The notes under the pieces are model-generated. The model saw only the letters and a program-made list of their open reading frames with translations, ran no database searches and was not told the origin of the DNA. 64,000 bases of DNA from Aaosphaeria pasadenensis. Taxonomy: Eukaryota > Ascomycota > Dothideomycetes > Pleosporales. Position 1 is the stretch's first letter; each line of letters starts with the position of its first letter. Positions 44,884 through 56,100 of the stretch are shown in pieces. Both the position numbers and the translations under genes were made by a program. The DNA is taken from assembly GCA_022813625.1 (NCBI GenBank), contig JAKLMB010000002.1:558001-622000 (forward strand). Reading direction: 5' to 3'.

Positions 44884-45904
44884 ATTCTTCGAACCATAGG
44901 CACTGGTATAATGAAGAGACCAGACTATCAGAATGAGTAGACCGTAGGGTCGAGGATTTTGGAGTAGAGAAGAAGGAGAAAGGCATGAGTGTAGATCGAT
45001 CGCAAATTATGATGGGGCCGTTCGCAATCCATGCCCGGCTCATACAAGTCCATCTTACTCCGGAGCGCGCAATTTCATGCATCGAACACCTGCCCCTGCG
45101 CTCAACTAGACCAGTTGTAGGATGGTTGGTATCTACGTTGGGGGCCAAATCGTTGTTTAGGGGCCAGTGCTAGGCTGAGTTTGAGCTAAATTTCAAAGCG
45201 CCCAATAATTGACTTCAAGCGGTAGCACCAAGAGTTCAGCTAGTACGGTGACTAGCAGAGGCGGAGTATTTATTTGACGATGGGATTGCAGAGGGAATAT
45301 CTAGGGAGGTCTATTTTGTCAATAAAGAGGCTGCGCAGCAACCACTTGTTGACGGCTCATGCCTTCCACGGTCGATGACTTACACTGCACTACCACACTC
45401 ACATAACCAGTCAACAAGCCCAGGTGCAAGAGTTCTGTCTGTATTGTCTATATTACAAGTTCAATTTCGGACGAAGTCTCTCGAAAGCAGGGTATCTCTT
45501 CCTCTGGCCTTCGACTGATCTGTAGAATGTGAAAGTTGCTGGGTTACGAATACCGGTGTTTTATAGTCACCGCCCGAATTCCGAATGCCTTCTCTTATAG
45601 ACTGGTCAGGGTTTTTCTGCACGAGATATCTCGAGTTGATAGATCCTGCTGATTATACTCTTTGATCGGAGTGCATAGCGAGATAATGGTGATGCGCCAT
45701 GATTGGAGTAAGCCACTAACCCCTCATCCTTATCAGAGCAACAGGCAACAATGACGTCGCGAATAATACACTGCGACGTTCGTCTCAAACATATAAACAT
45801 TTATTTGATCTTATTGCTTGTATGATTATTGAATTTGCGCTTTTATACCTGTACCAAACGCTTCCATACAACTGTCGAAATCAGAGACTGGTTGGTTCAC
45901 CATC
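44884..45904. other. Divergent intergenic region
   Basis: Upstream of the glycoprotein gene and of the Cys-X-X repeat gene. It includes the in-frame hydrophobic segment noted for the glycoprotein; otherwise no feature. Confidence 0.5.
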
Positions 45905-46356
45905 ATGGGCTGCAATGTGTCTACCGAGAATGCAGTAGACTCGTCAGCAGGCAACAACACGAATTGCACGAATTGCAAGAACTGCTCGAATTGCGTTGAC
46001 TGCGAAGGTAATATAACCTATCATAGCTGTCTTGTAGAAGCCCAAATAGCTGGAATCTGCTCATTGCTTACGCGATTCTACAGACTGCACATCCTGCCAG
46101 AACTGTAAAAGCTGCGACGACTGTTCTCGATGCCAAAACTGCACTGATTGTGGAAAATGTACACGCTGTCAGAATTGCAAGGGCTGCGACAACTGTACCT
46201 CATGCCAGAACTGCGTCGATTGTGTTGATTGTGTAAAGTAAGATCCTCTATCCTCCTTGACAATCGTACGGAAACTGAGCTCTCTACAGCTGCCAGAATT
46301 GTACCAACTGTAGTGGAGTGGAAAATGGTGCCAATCTACATAATGTCCACAGGTGA
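45905..46356 (+). CDS. Cys-X-X tripeptide-repeat protein with N-myristoylation signal, 107 residues
   Basis: Exons 45905-46007, 46084-46237 and 46290-46356 with introns of 76 and 52 nt (GTAATA...CTACAG; GTAAGA...CTACAG). The two joins are in phases 1 and 2 and both preserve the three-residue register. From Cys21 to Cys93 every third residue is cysteine: 25 in a row, with the two spacer residues mostly N, T, S, D, Q, K, V (for example CTNCKNCSNCVDC). The N-terminus MGCNVSTEN fits the N-myristoylation consensus (Gly2, Ser6) with a palmitoylatable Cys3. Residues 4-20 are a polar linker; the tail is SGVENGANLHNVHR. No signal peptide, so the protein should be cytosolic and membrane-anchored. The regular pitch suggests a three-sided helix or solenoid able to bind many metal ions or form a disulfide ladder. 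Family not recognised. Confidence 0.82.
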
Positions 46357-46741
46357 TGGAATTCCGAAGTGTATATAGTCCCAGAGTGTGCAAAGACAGA
46401 ATGGAGACTCCTCCATGCATGCTTTGGTCCCATATTGTTGAGCTAGAATTATATGTCTGACAACATATTGAATTATGTAAATGTAACCTCAGACTTCGTT
46501 CATCATGAATCTGAAGCCAAGGCAACACGACTTGTGTTCTTGTCTTGCGATCGTCAAAGAAAAGGACTGTGAAACAAGCAAAGTTACACAGCCAATAGCA
46601 AACAAGAGATGTTGCACCGACGAGGTATGGGGATGGGGCGGTAAAGCAAGCTAAGAGGGTAAGCGCCCGTGGCTCCACCCCAAGTTCCCGCAAAGCTTCA
46701 TATCTCTGTATTGACTTCATATCATCCAATCCCCTGCTACT

Positions 46742-47297
46742 ATGTCACAGTTCACATTCTGGAAAGGTTTCGCGGATGCTGCTGTTGGCTTCATTCTTCT
46801 CACGAAGCCAGAGCTCATATATCACAGTGCTGTTGCGAAAACGTTGCATCGGCTGAGTGGATTACGACTTCCAAACCCGCATCCGACGGCTGAGGATGCT
46901 ATATCATCTCAACATGCCGTAGCGATAATGGTAAGGTGAACAAAACGTGCTGTAATTGTTATATGCTGAAGTTATTCAAGGTCATCGCGGTAGGAGTGGG
47001 TCATATGCGAGCATCATCTGAGCGCAAAGCTTTGCCACCGATTGGTATGCGCCTCGTCCAAGGGCTCCACTAAATGCAAAGCGTTCTTGCTGATATATGC
47101 ATCTAGTCCTCATGAATCTGATATGGTCACTTCTAGCTCTTGGTACCGTGGTCTTGAAGCCACACAAGGCTACAAGTGCTCTACTCATGACAGGGATAAA
47201 CCACGCTGTGTTCGCAACGATCATGATTCTGAGAGCGCGACTGTCGGTGTTGGAGGTCCTAGGAATCAAAGGCGGAGTTTTGAATAAGTCAGAATGA
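46742..47297 (+). CDS. Small four-helix membrane protein, 147 residues, function unknown
   Basis: Exons 46742-46930, 46981-47044 and 47107-47297 with introns of 50 and 62 nt. The product starts MSQFTFWKGFADAAVGFILL and has four hydrophobic stretches at about residues 9-24, 59-72, 85-102 and 108-125 (for example VLMNLIWSLLALGTVVLK). No signal peptide, no recognised motif. It follows the Cys-X-X repeat gene by 385 bp on the same strand; no functional link is shown. Confidence 0.68.
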
Positions 47298-47813
47298 TCG
47301 AGTGAGTAGAGAGAGCTTTGGTTTCGAAACATTTCCAGGAGATTGCTGTACGGAATACTGTGGAATGGGTTCCTCCGGCGACATATCAAGCACTTCAAAC
47401 AGCTATAACACAGCGTCATCAGTAATTAATTGCACCATCACAAAAGCACTAGGGAAGATGTAAGAAAAGTGTTATGTTGGATGGAAAGTCATATAATCAG
47501 CTACAATCCCCATTCACAGACAGCCGAAGTAGTCTGCTTCTGGGGAGAACTTCGATTTATATATACTTTTCGGAGACAGTTTGAAACTGTGGTGGGGATT
47601 TGCAAGGCCATTCTTAGATGGCAACGTGTCTTGCAAATCGGAACAAAATATCAGGTCGCTAGAAAAAAAACATGCATATGTGGGGAATTGTTGCATCCCG
47701 TTCAGTAGTCTTCCATATATCGCCATTGAAGACACTGCTGTAAGAGTTCGTCAGCTTATCGAGACTGTCTGTGGGGAATGGAATTATCTTACGTTTCGTC
47801 CTCATGACCTCAA
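47298..47813. other. Intergenic, no gene seen
   Basis: 3' ends of the small membrane protein gene and of the nuclear protein gene, which converge here. Nothing else supported. Confidence 0.5.
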
Positions 47814-50394
47814 TCAATCAATAACAATTATTGGAGACCCGGAGCCATTCGTATATGTCGATGGCGTGGTGGTTGCAGCTCCAGTTTGCTGCTGTAAAGC
47901 CAAGTCGGGTTGACCCTCTAGAACCTTCTCGTCATTACTAGGTGATGTAGTTGCGCTCTTTTGTTGGGCTAAAGCGAGTTTCCTCATTCGCCCTTCCTCA
48001 TAAAGAGCCAACCGAGCTGCTTTGCGACCGCCCTTTGCAACTGTCTGCGTCTGGTAGGCTTCACGCCGAACCCTAGCCTCTTCCCTGATACGCTCTTCTT
48101 CTTCTATTTCGGCTGCACTCAGAACCTTCTCTTTTATGACTCTCGGACATCGTGGCTTCTTGGCCTTGGGTCCATTCTCAGTATCATCTGCGAGGTGGTC
48201 TCCCTTCCTTTTCAGTGAACCGGCGACATCACTATCGTTGTTGCCCTTTTCAACCGTGTCGCTATTTTGTTGCTTTGTAGCAGTACCATCGCTTATAGCA
48301 TCCTGAGACATTTCAGATTGCTTAGTCTCTCTGGGTGCTCGGGGCTTTCTAGGCTGTTTGGGATTCTGTTGCCATTTCAGCTTTCGCTTCGGAGGTGGTG
48401 GAGGTGGAGGCACGCCATTCTCTTTCACGTAGGCGACGGTGTCGAATAGATCCTGGCACACTGCTAAAGAATTGCTGACTAGCTCCTGGTTGTTTTGGTA
48501 CCACTGCGTATAGTTGTTTCTAACCAAATCGAGTGATAGATCAGGGACTTCCTCGAACTGCACTTCAACATTCTTTGGATAGTCCTTGACGAGCGAGACA
48601 AGCCGTGCGTGCAAGGATGAGTAGTGACCAGCTGCCGTATAGAGATCCATTTGCATCTTGATACGGATCGTGAAGTGGCTGCCGGGATTATACTGCGACA
48701 AGGTGTGCTTGACAATATCTCGAATGTTGTCAGCCCACATTTCGGCCTCGCGTATAGGCCCGATGGGCTCATGTTCGATCAGAGTAATCTTCAATGGCCG
48801 CTTCCTTGCCTTAACGTCGGTCTTTCCGTCGCTGTTGATGAACTCGTTTCGAAAGGTCTTGCTGTTCCTCCAGATGTGGCATTTTGATGCAGCACTGGAG
48901 CGCTGAAACAGTCTGGTTACCTCCGTCATGTGGTAGCCATCTTGACGGACAAGCTTCTTGGAAGTGACACCCTCTACGCTGATGCGGTTCTGATCTGTAT
49001 ACTCCCCGTTCCATACAATGTGCATGGTGTCCTTCCATTCAACATGCTGATACTGTTGGGGACACGAGTCGCACTCGAAGACAACTCTAGCACGGTACTT
49101 ATCGTAATCGGGATCGTCTGGTTCGAGAACCTCGTATTTCATAGGCTCTTTTGAGGACGCAGGGGTCGGTTCTGAGATCTCGTGTGGGCTTCCTGCGGAT
49201 GAAGCGAAAAGGATGTCAGCACCAACGACCATACTATTGTAATGTATCTTCCATACCTGAAGAAGGATTGGAGGCAGTAGAAGGAAGTGCCATCTGAAGG
49301 CGATATTTCTCCCCCGCTTCCTTCAGATTAGCCTCACAAAATTGTGCACGCTGCCTTGCATTCTTCATAGCATTCCACCTTTCGTTGTTCCCGGCCCACT
49401 CTCTCCGCTGATCTTCTGCTGTCGGCCTCTTAAGGCGCTTCCTCTCCTTTCGGTCCTCATCCGCAACGATTTCTCTCCACTCTTGCTCGCGCTGTCTTTT
49501 CAGGAACTCTTCTTCGGTAAGTCCGTACGTCGTAATTGTCTCGAGATCCTCAAGTGGCGGAGGGAAATCGGATGCCAGACCAATGGCACCCTCTCCTTCG
49601 TCTTTCTCCGAGACAAGGATTGAGTTCTCCGCGCTCGGTACTGAGGTTGGGTCGGTTGATGCCGTATCGTCCAAGTGTGAAAGAGGAGAGCGTGTTCCGG
49701 CTTCCCCTGAGGAGCATGATTGTTCGGAAGTGGGAGAGGGTGGCTGTTCGACAATTGAGGACAAATTCTCTCCAAACGCATCCTCAAGCAACGTGGCGAG
49801 GGCAAGCTCATCAGGTGAGAGATTTTCTTTATTGGTTTTAGATGGCTCTTCAGAAAGAGCCTGTTCAAACGTTGAAACCTGAGCATTTTCCTCAGGGGAG
49901 AGGGATGGCTCATCTGCTACTGATGATTCTTCATTGATCGCTGGTTCAGTTGCCGAAGCTAGTTCAATCTCCCCAGCGGAGGGTAATTGTTCGTCACCAC
50001 CTGGTGTGTCCTGTGTCAACGTGTCTTTAAGCTCTGCAGCGAGTGCCATCTCAAACGGGGAGGGGGATTCTTCAATAGCTTCAGCGGCGGTAGGAGCACT
50101 GTTGTTGGACGCCGGACCTACAGCAGCCTCCTCAGAAGATTGATGTTTGACCATCTTAGAGTTTGCTCGCTTTGTGACGTTTGCAATGGAGCGGGATTCC
50201 TTCTTCTGGTATTTCCTTTTGGGAGCATCGTTGTCGATGCTGGTTTGCGTTGCCTTGCGCTTACGGGTCGCCGTTACTTCAACAGTGGAAGCATTTTCGA
50301 TGTGAGAGGGTTGGTGCGATGACTTCTGGTGTTTAGCAGTACGACTAACATTCTCCAGATCTACCTCATCCATCTTGCGCTTTTTCGGTGCCAT
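47814..50394 (-). CDS. Large charged nuclear protein, 838 residues, function unknown
   Basis: Two frames form one gene: exons 50394-49257 and 49192-47814 with a 64-nt intron (GTATGG, GCTGAC branch, CCGCAG) joined in phase 1. The protein begins MAPKKRKMDEVDLEN, which contains an SV40-like nuclear signal PKKRK. Residues ~1-240 are acidic/Ser-rich; ~290-370 hold charged helix (EEEFLKRQREQEWREIVADE, KERKRLKRP). Residues ~385-620 look folded (PDDPDYDKYRARVVFECDSC, HIVWNGEYTDQNRISVEG, SHFTIRIKMQMDLYTAAGHY). Then comes a Pro run, basic KRKLKWQQNPKQPRKPRAP, and a coiled Arg/Glu helix (AAEIEEEERIREEARVRREA). I do not recognise the folded domain. A chromatin or RNA role is plausible. Confidence 0.75.
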
Positions 50395-51364
50395 TGTGGC
50401 AGTGGGGGAGTTGCGTAGAGTATACCACTATAACTAAGTTAGACAGTGATAGATAGCCGGTACTGAGACAAACTTTGACTTACAAGTGTACGGACTGGGG
50501 ATGGTGCAGTTGGTGATACCACTCGTTCAAGTAGGAGGCCTAGGCCTAGTTGTAGGTGTCCAAGACGTAGGACTCTGGGCTGAAGATATCAAAGTTGAGG
50601 TTGCAAATAGCTGGTTGTAGTTGTGGGAGGGAAGAGGAGAAGGTAGGGGAAGTAGATGTAAATTGAACAGACACCCTAGTCTGTGGCGGGTCTTTCACTC
50701 TCAAGTGAAGGTAAATCACCCATGGGAGCTAGGCAGCGGAAAGTGATTCAACTTCTACTGGCTCACACTCTTCACTATTTTCCCAGAAGGGAACCATCGC
50801 CCCAGTTAAGCTTCTTTCCTGGCTACTTTGTGATTCTATTTTGCCCACGCCTCCACCTGCAATAGCATCTGGTAGCGTATCCGGCGCAACCTGCCTGCAC
50901 GACATGCATTGTGAATCATCTACAAGCTTCGCTACAAACAATTTGGCCTATATCCTTTGGGAAGCTACCTAGTGTTTGCTTTTGGCATTCAAATGCTGAT
51001 TTCAAATTTGATTTCGACGAATATGTTGCACTCCTCTTGACTGTCACTTGTGTGATTCTAGAAACTTTATTCTAAGCCTTATGCCTCGTTTACATCAAGA
51101 AATTACATTTAGTCACATTACACTGCAAAATAAACCATATTTAGTTACTCAGACGTTCTATTAGTCATGTTTTGCTACGTTCAGCAACGGTTGAAACCAA
51201 ATAGAACCGTCTTCACGTCTCCAAGTCCATTTGTTTGGTGTAGAGATACCGCCCCAGAACCCAATAGTCTTGATCTAAGCCGTTTCGAATGCTTGTTGTG
51301 CGGATTCCAGTTGTCGGTGAGATGAGGTGTTGTTCCACTTTCCGGATGGTGTGTTGCAGATCCT
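50395..51364. other. Intergenic, no gene seen
   Basis: Promoter of the nuclear-protein gene and 3' region of the small secreted-protein gene. Nothing else supported. Confidence 0.5.
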
Positions 51365-51728
51365 CTAGCAGATGTTGAAGCCGCAGTGCTTGCACTGTTC
51401 TACTAGTTAACAAACGTTCATGAGCTACCGCAGTGTGTATAAATGTACTTACGAGGTCATGAGGGAGGAAGTGACAAGTCTCGATCTGGCATGAACGATC
51501 ACATGCAGCCGGGTCGAACCACCACCAGCAGGACTTCTTGCAGTTGTCGAAATGCTCGCGGCACATCTTGCAGCCCTTGTCTGGGTCACCGGCTTGCTCA
51601 GCCGGAGGAGCTACTTGCTCAGCTGGAGGAGCAGACTGCTCAGCCGGATGAACTGACTGCCCCATCGGAGGAGCGGCCATGGTGGTAGCAGCGAAGACCA
51701 TCATGAGGAAGACAGTGACGATCTTCAT
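51365..51728 (-). CDS. Small secreted cysteine-rich protein with AEQ repeats
   Basis: Exon 1 (51728-51453, 92 codons) begins MKIVTVFLMMVFAATTMAAP, a signal peptide, then three PAEQ repeats (HPAEQSAPPAEQVAPPAEQ), then seven cysteines with a WWW core (GCKMCREHFDNCKKSCWWWF). The donor GTAAGT is strong. After the nearest acceptor (51403) the first codon is TAG, giving 92 residues; the next acceptor (51400) leads to a low-complexity tail. In another frame the second exon reads EQCKHCGFNIC then stop (51365), which would raise the cysteines to ten, but no splice pair gives that frame. Effector-like secreted protein; exact C-terminus uncertain. Confidence 0.62.
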
Positions 51729-52144
51729 GATGTAGGGAAAGGTTGAAGTTGTTGTAAGGTATGTAGATCCTCGTGTGTGAAGGTACTGAGGAAGTAGGTT
51801 GTTGAAGTGTGGGTTTGAAGTGTGGGTTGTTAGAAGTGATGAGAATGAGAGAAGAAGAGAGGGAGCAAAATACCAAAAGGCAGCTCTTTAGTAGACATAG
51901 ACTGAAGGCAGAAGTGGTCATTGCGCAAAGTGAATACCGGAAGCTGATTGTAATCCAATAGATAGATACTATACACCGACTTTGCTCTACGTCATGGGAC
52001 CTGCTTCGCTGGGCGCAGGTGATATAGCAGATCTAGGTACAAGATCACATGCCATCTACCAAGTCACAGAATATCTCCAACATGGTCTCCCTTTTGGGGT
52101 ATATATAGTTCTCAAATTGTAAGGCTTTTGTCCTTCGGGACAAG

Positions 52145-52308
52145 GTAAGTCTTGCGTTTCCTTGGTTCAGTTAGTTAGTTCCTATCACCACTCTTTACAA
52201 TTACCTCCAAGTCGACAAAATGTGGTTGTTGTGGCAGACACCCCCGGTTCGATTCTCAGAGCCGTTACGAGCCCTCTTTTTTTTGCAATCTTTTTGCACT
52301 TTTTTTTT
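52145..52308 (+). repeat. SINE-like element, copy 2 (tRNA-related)
   Basis: Near-identical to 40756-40926: GTAAGTCTTGCGTTTCCTTG, A-box-like TTGGTTCAGTTAGTTAG, CACTCTTTACAATTACCTCC, B-box GGTTCGATTCTC, then T-runs separated by GCAATC and GCAC. A short hairpin TTGTCC-TTCG-GGACAA at 52128-52143 lies directly upstream and is absent from copy 1. Confidence 0.65.
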
Positions 52309-52789
52309 GCTCCTCTGCATTCACCTTGTGAAGCCTACCAGGCTATACACAGCTAGCGTGAGCCTTAAACTGGTAGGGCTATTGCGTCTGAAGTGACCTA
52401 CGTCTTCTTTTTTTCTTGTATTATGCTCGTGTTTTCCTGTCTTAGTGAGAATTAACTCGTTCATACTGAAACAGTGACCTTGGGATAACCAAGAGCTGCA
52501 GGCTCCTACAACACACAGACATTTCAGATCTTGTGTAGTACGGGCGTACATACAATTGAAAGCTGATGTACTTCACGCTGTTTTTTATTTGCTTTTCAAG
52601 GCCTAGGATCTTCATGATGTGGCTGGGCTAGTTGAACAGGCTCCCTGCATATAGCGACAGTGAGGTATTTCACTTCGAATACTGGGTGGCATGTTCCCCA
52701 CAGTCCAGTACGAATTCACTTGAACTTAAACCTATGTGCTGCTTTACGCAGTTAACACTTCCTTCTACAGCAACTGACAACTCAGATTG

Positions 52790-53113
52790 CAGTATCCCTA
52801 GCGTATCACAGCACCTTTTCGAGACACCTGGCAGCCACTGTTGAACCCTCCAACAAGACCACACCAGAGCCCACGATCGGAATTATTGCTGGAGCCTCTT
52901 CATAACGGGTGCGCCTACGGATACCTCTGAATTCATACATCATGCACCTTACAGCATCTCTAGCGTATCACAACACCTTTTCGAGACACCCGCCAGCTAC
53001 TGTTGAACCCTCCAACGAGACCACACTAGAGCCCACGGCCAGAATTATCACTGGAGCGTCTTTATAGCGGGTACGTCTACAGGTACCTCTAAGTTCATGC
53101 ATCATGCTCCTTC
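52790..53113 (+). repeat. Tandem duplication of a ~162-bp unit
   Basis: CTAGCGTATCACA, CACCTTTTCGAGACACC, CTGTTGAACCCTCCAAC, GACCACAC, AGAGCCCACG and the closing TACATCATGCACCTT-like part recur with a 162-bp period (starts near 52790 and 52952). About 85-90 percent identical by eye. No coding frame runs through both. Confidence 0.85.
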
Positions 53114-56100
53114 TTACCACGTTGAACAGATCACAGCTTGTATCCGTAGACGGTACTGATCAAACTCATAACCCAGACCAATTTTGACTATCACGGCTGA
53201 CTGGTGTATCAGGTATATCGAAAATGGATCTGCGCTTGGTAGGAGATACATTGAACACACTGGAGGCTTTTGGGATTGGAACCTGTGCACTCTATAGTCT
53301 ATCTCAGGTACGCCTAGCTGCAGGAAGTCTCGATTACCTGAAATACAAAAAGCTCTAGTGTACCCCTGCCAGCTCTTGCCTTCTCCACTCATACGTTACT
53401 GACGAAACCTGTGATATATGCTCCAATAGCTACGAAGTTCTCCGGCATTCACAACACAACTGAGCCATAGGTCATCTGCAGCGCCTCCTAAACCTCCGAG
53501 TCACTCCACATTATCCAGCGCTTTGTGTACACGATAACGCCTCGAACGACCAAGGAAACAGCTTTTGAGATCGAAGCGAGGTCCGACGCGAATATGTCTT
53601 GCAACTGCCAACCGAGAAAGTAGGGAGGATGAAGGCCGCGCAAAGGCACAAGGAAATCATTGCTGTATACTTCAAAGTTGTCCTGTCGAAGTCGACTATC
53701 CCACCCTCGGCTACAAGTTCATCTCTATACAAACAAGGCGCCCACCTGCCGCCCCTTACGGTGGAGCATGCCTCAGACAGACGCCCCTAAGGACACGACT
53801 ACATACCTTGATAGCGAAGGATACACTGTGGCTCGAACAGTCTCCTCGAAGTCTATAGCAACGAGGAATTTGCTATTCAGGCCAAAAGTTTGAGACTAGG
53901 CCTGCACAATGAAGGTAGGGATGTGCCCATGTTACAATTGATAAATCAAGCAATTGCGCTGCCAGGCGGCTGAGTCCCCTCAGAAGGGTACCTCTACATG
54001 TATCAAGGAATTATTAGAGGCAAGTATCACATTTCTTCATTTCTTCACTCTATACATGTCCCCGTTGACTTCTGGACGCGGAGTGAGCATAGTTGAAATG
54101 ATGGGTGAATTGAAGATTTAGTCAGCCCTAACAGAAGGCCACCCAAGGTCGTCGGAGCCTCTCATTATGTCAACGCAGCTGTCTGTCGACAATGGAGATT
54201 TTCATATTGGGTACTTTGAGCTGCGTCCATCAACTGCTGATAACGGGGTGGCTGGCGAGAAAGTTCCAGAGTCTGCTGTGGACGGACTATGCTGCTACCG
54301 TTACCCTCAAACCAAACACTGTAAGTACGCAAGGGCAGGGTAGAAGGCTTTAAAGGAGCGAGTTCAATGTCGTCTTCGGAAGCGCCGTCAATTTGCAGAT
54401 ACCGTGCACTAAGTGCCATAATTCCCTTTCTCGGGGTCATTTCTGAACAAGAAAAGAAGTACTGCAATAATCAATGACCTTCTTGGTGGGTTGCAAATCA
54501 AGTTGCATAACCCTCACCAGTATCTCTACTCTATTTGCTACAGCGGTACACAACAGGCCTGGGTGGTAGACCATAGATCCGGACGCTTTGCCCTAGTTAT
54601 TTCGGGAACTATAGAGACGGCTTGGCGCCTCATTGTAGTAAAACAAGACATCTGAGGCTATTCAGAAGTCACTACAGCACTAGCAGATGGCCTATACATA
54701 CAGATTAATGCATCTGAGAGATCTCGGGGTCAGTCTTCCTACCTCTGACAGTCTATCAACAATCGCGATCATTCACATGTCCTACCTATCTGCTAATTGC
54801 TGGCTATGTTGGGAATACATCCTACAATAGAGGCATCTACATACACTACTATCTCAAATTGCAAACTTAGAGTCGCTTTCTTTCAGCACGCTTGTCAGAT
54901 CTACTGCAAGGCTTCGGCATTCAATACCAGATACCCTTGACGACCTTCTCCAGCAGCAGGACTAGGAGCAGCAGTAATGCAAAATATGAGGCACTTGTCA
55001 TTCAAGTACTAAGTGATTGTAAAACCTACAGGTAGCACATATAGTCTCGCTACATGCTCTGCATGAACGGGATCAACCTTCTGTGGAACGGGACAGTCCC
55101 CCCGCTACATGGGGTTTCAAGTGGCCAAGTTTGCGACCTCTCGCTTCTTCGCTTGCACGCATCCGCAAAATTTACACCAGGAGATTATCAGATCAAAGAC
55201 AGGTTAGCGTAAGTAGGTTCAACTTACGCCCGAGGGACATGCAGGGTAGTAGTGCCTTGCCCCCAGGCTTTTACAACATGTAAGGAAGGCAATGTTGTGT
55301 AATTGCGCAATTGCTCCACATTCAAAACATTGCGCAAGCTCAAGGTATCCTCCTGGGAAGATCGAAGCCTTGCTCACGTTGGAAAAGGCGAGAAACGTTT
55401 TGTATTCCTTATCAAAGGTCCTTTCTAGACTTTAGAAATGGTGAAAGCATCTCAATTGCAATAATTTCTGGAGATTACCGCCATGCGCTGTTGTCAGTTC
55501 TAGCAACTACTTCATCTCCCAATTGGATAAGAGGTGTTACAACCCAAACGACGTTCCTTCCACCATTGAGGTCTAGTTTGGAAATCATAAGACCATTACC
55601 TTGTAATGAAGGGTTCGCCGCGACTCCGAAACCTGTCAATGTCGGTTGTGGGATAGCCTTTCAAGGTGAATGACGCAAGGTGTTGACAGATCCTGCCTCA
55701 GCTATGTTCATGTGGTGGCTACATGCATATGAAGATACTACTTCTATGCAACTTTTCAACGCTTTGCGTGTAGAACATGGGCTCAGGGACGAGGTGAATG
55801 TAACGATTCACCCAATGACGATCGTCAATGTGGGGTTAACCGCGAATCCTGCTGCTTTAGCGACATGGCGCATGTCGAGGCTAAATGGATAATATAGTCA
55901 TGGCACACTATATGTGATTCCATGAGTCGCGAAGCACCAAAACTGTTTCTTGGCGGAATGTAAGAGTGTGCATCTTCCTCGAACCAGGCGATATGGGGTC
56001 AAGCGTGAAGTGAAACTGTAGGCATAGCTTACAAGTCACACAGGTACCTCTACCACAGCTTCCCAATTAGACTGCTCCTAATTCTCTCCTCAAACTCTAT

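Noticed and set aside
46169..46729. 186-codon minus-strand frame opposite the end of the Cys-X-X gene
   Set aside because: Composition reflects the complementary strand of the repeat; no start context or homology.
55311..55892. Two adjacent plus-strand frames (120 and 70 codons)
   Set aside because: Partly protein-like, but no join, motif or start context that holds up.
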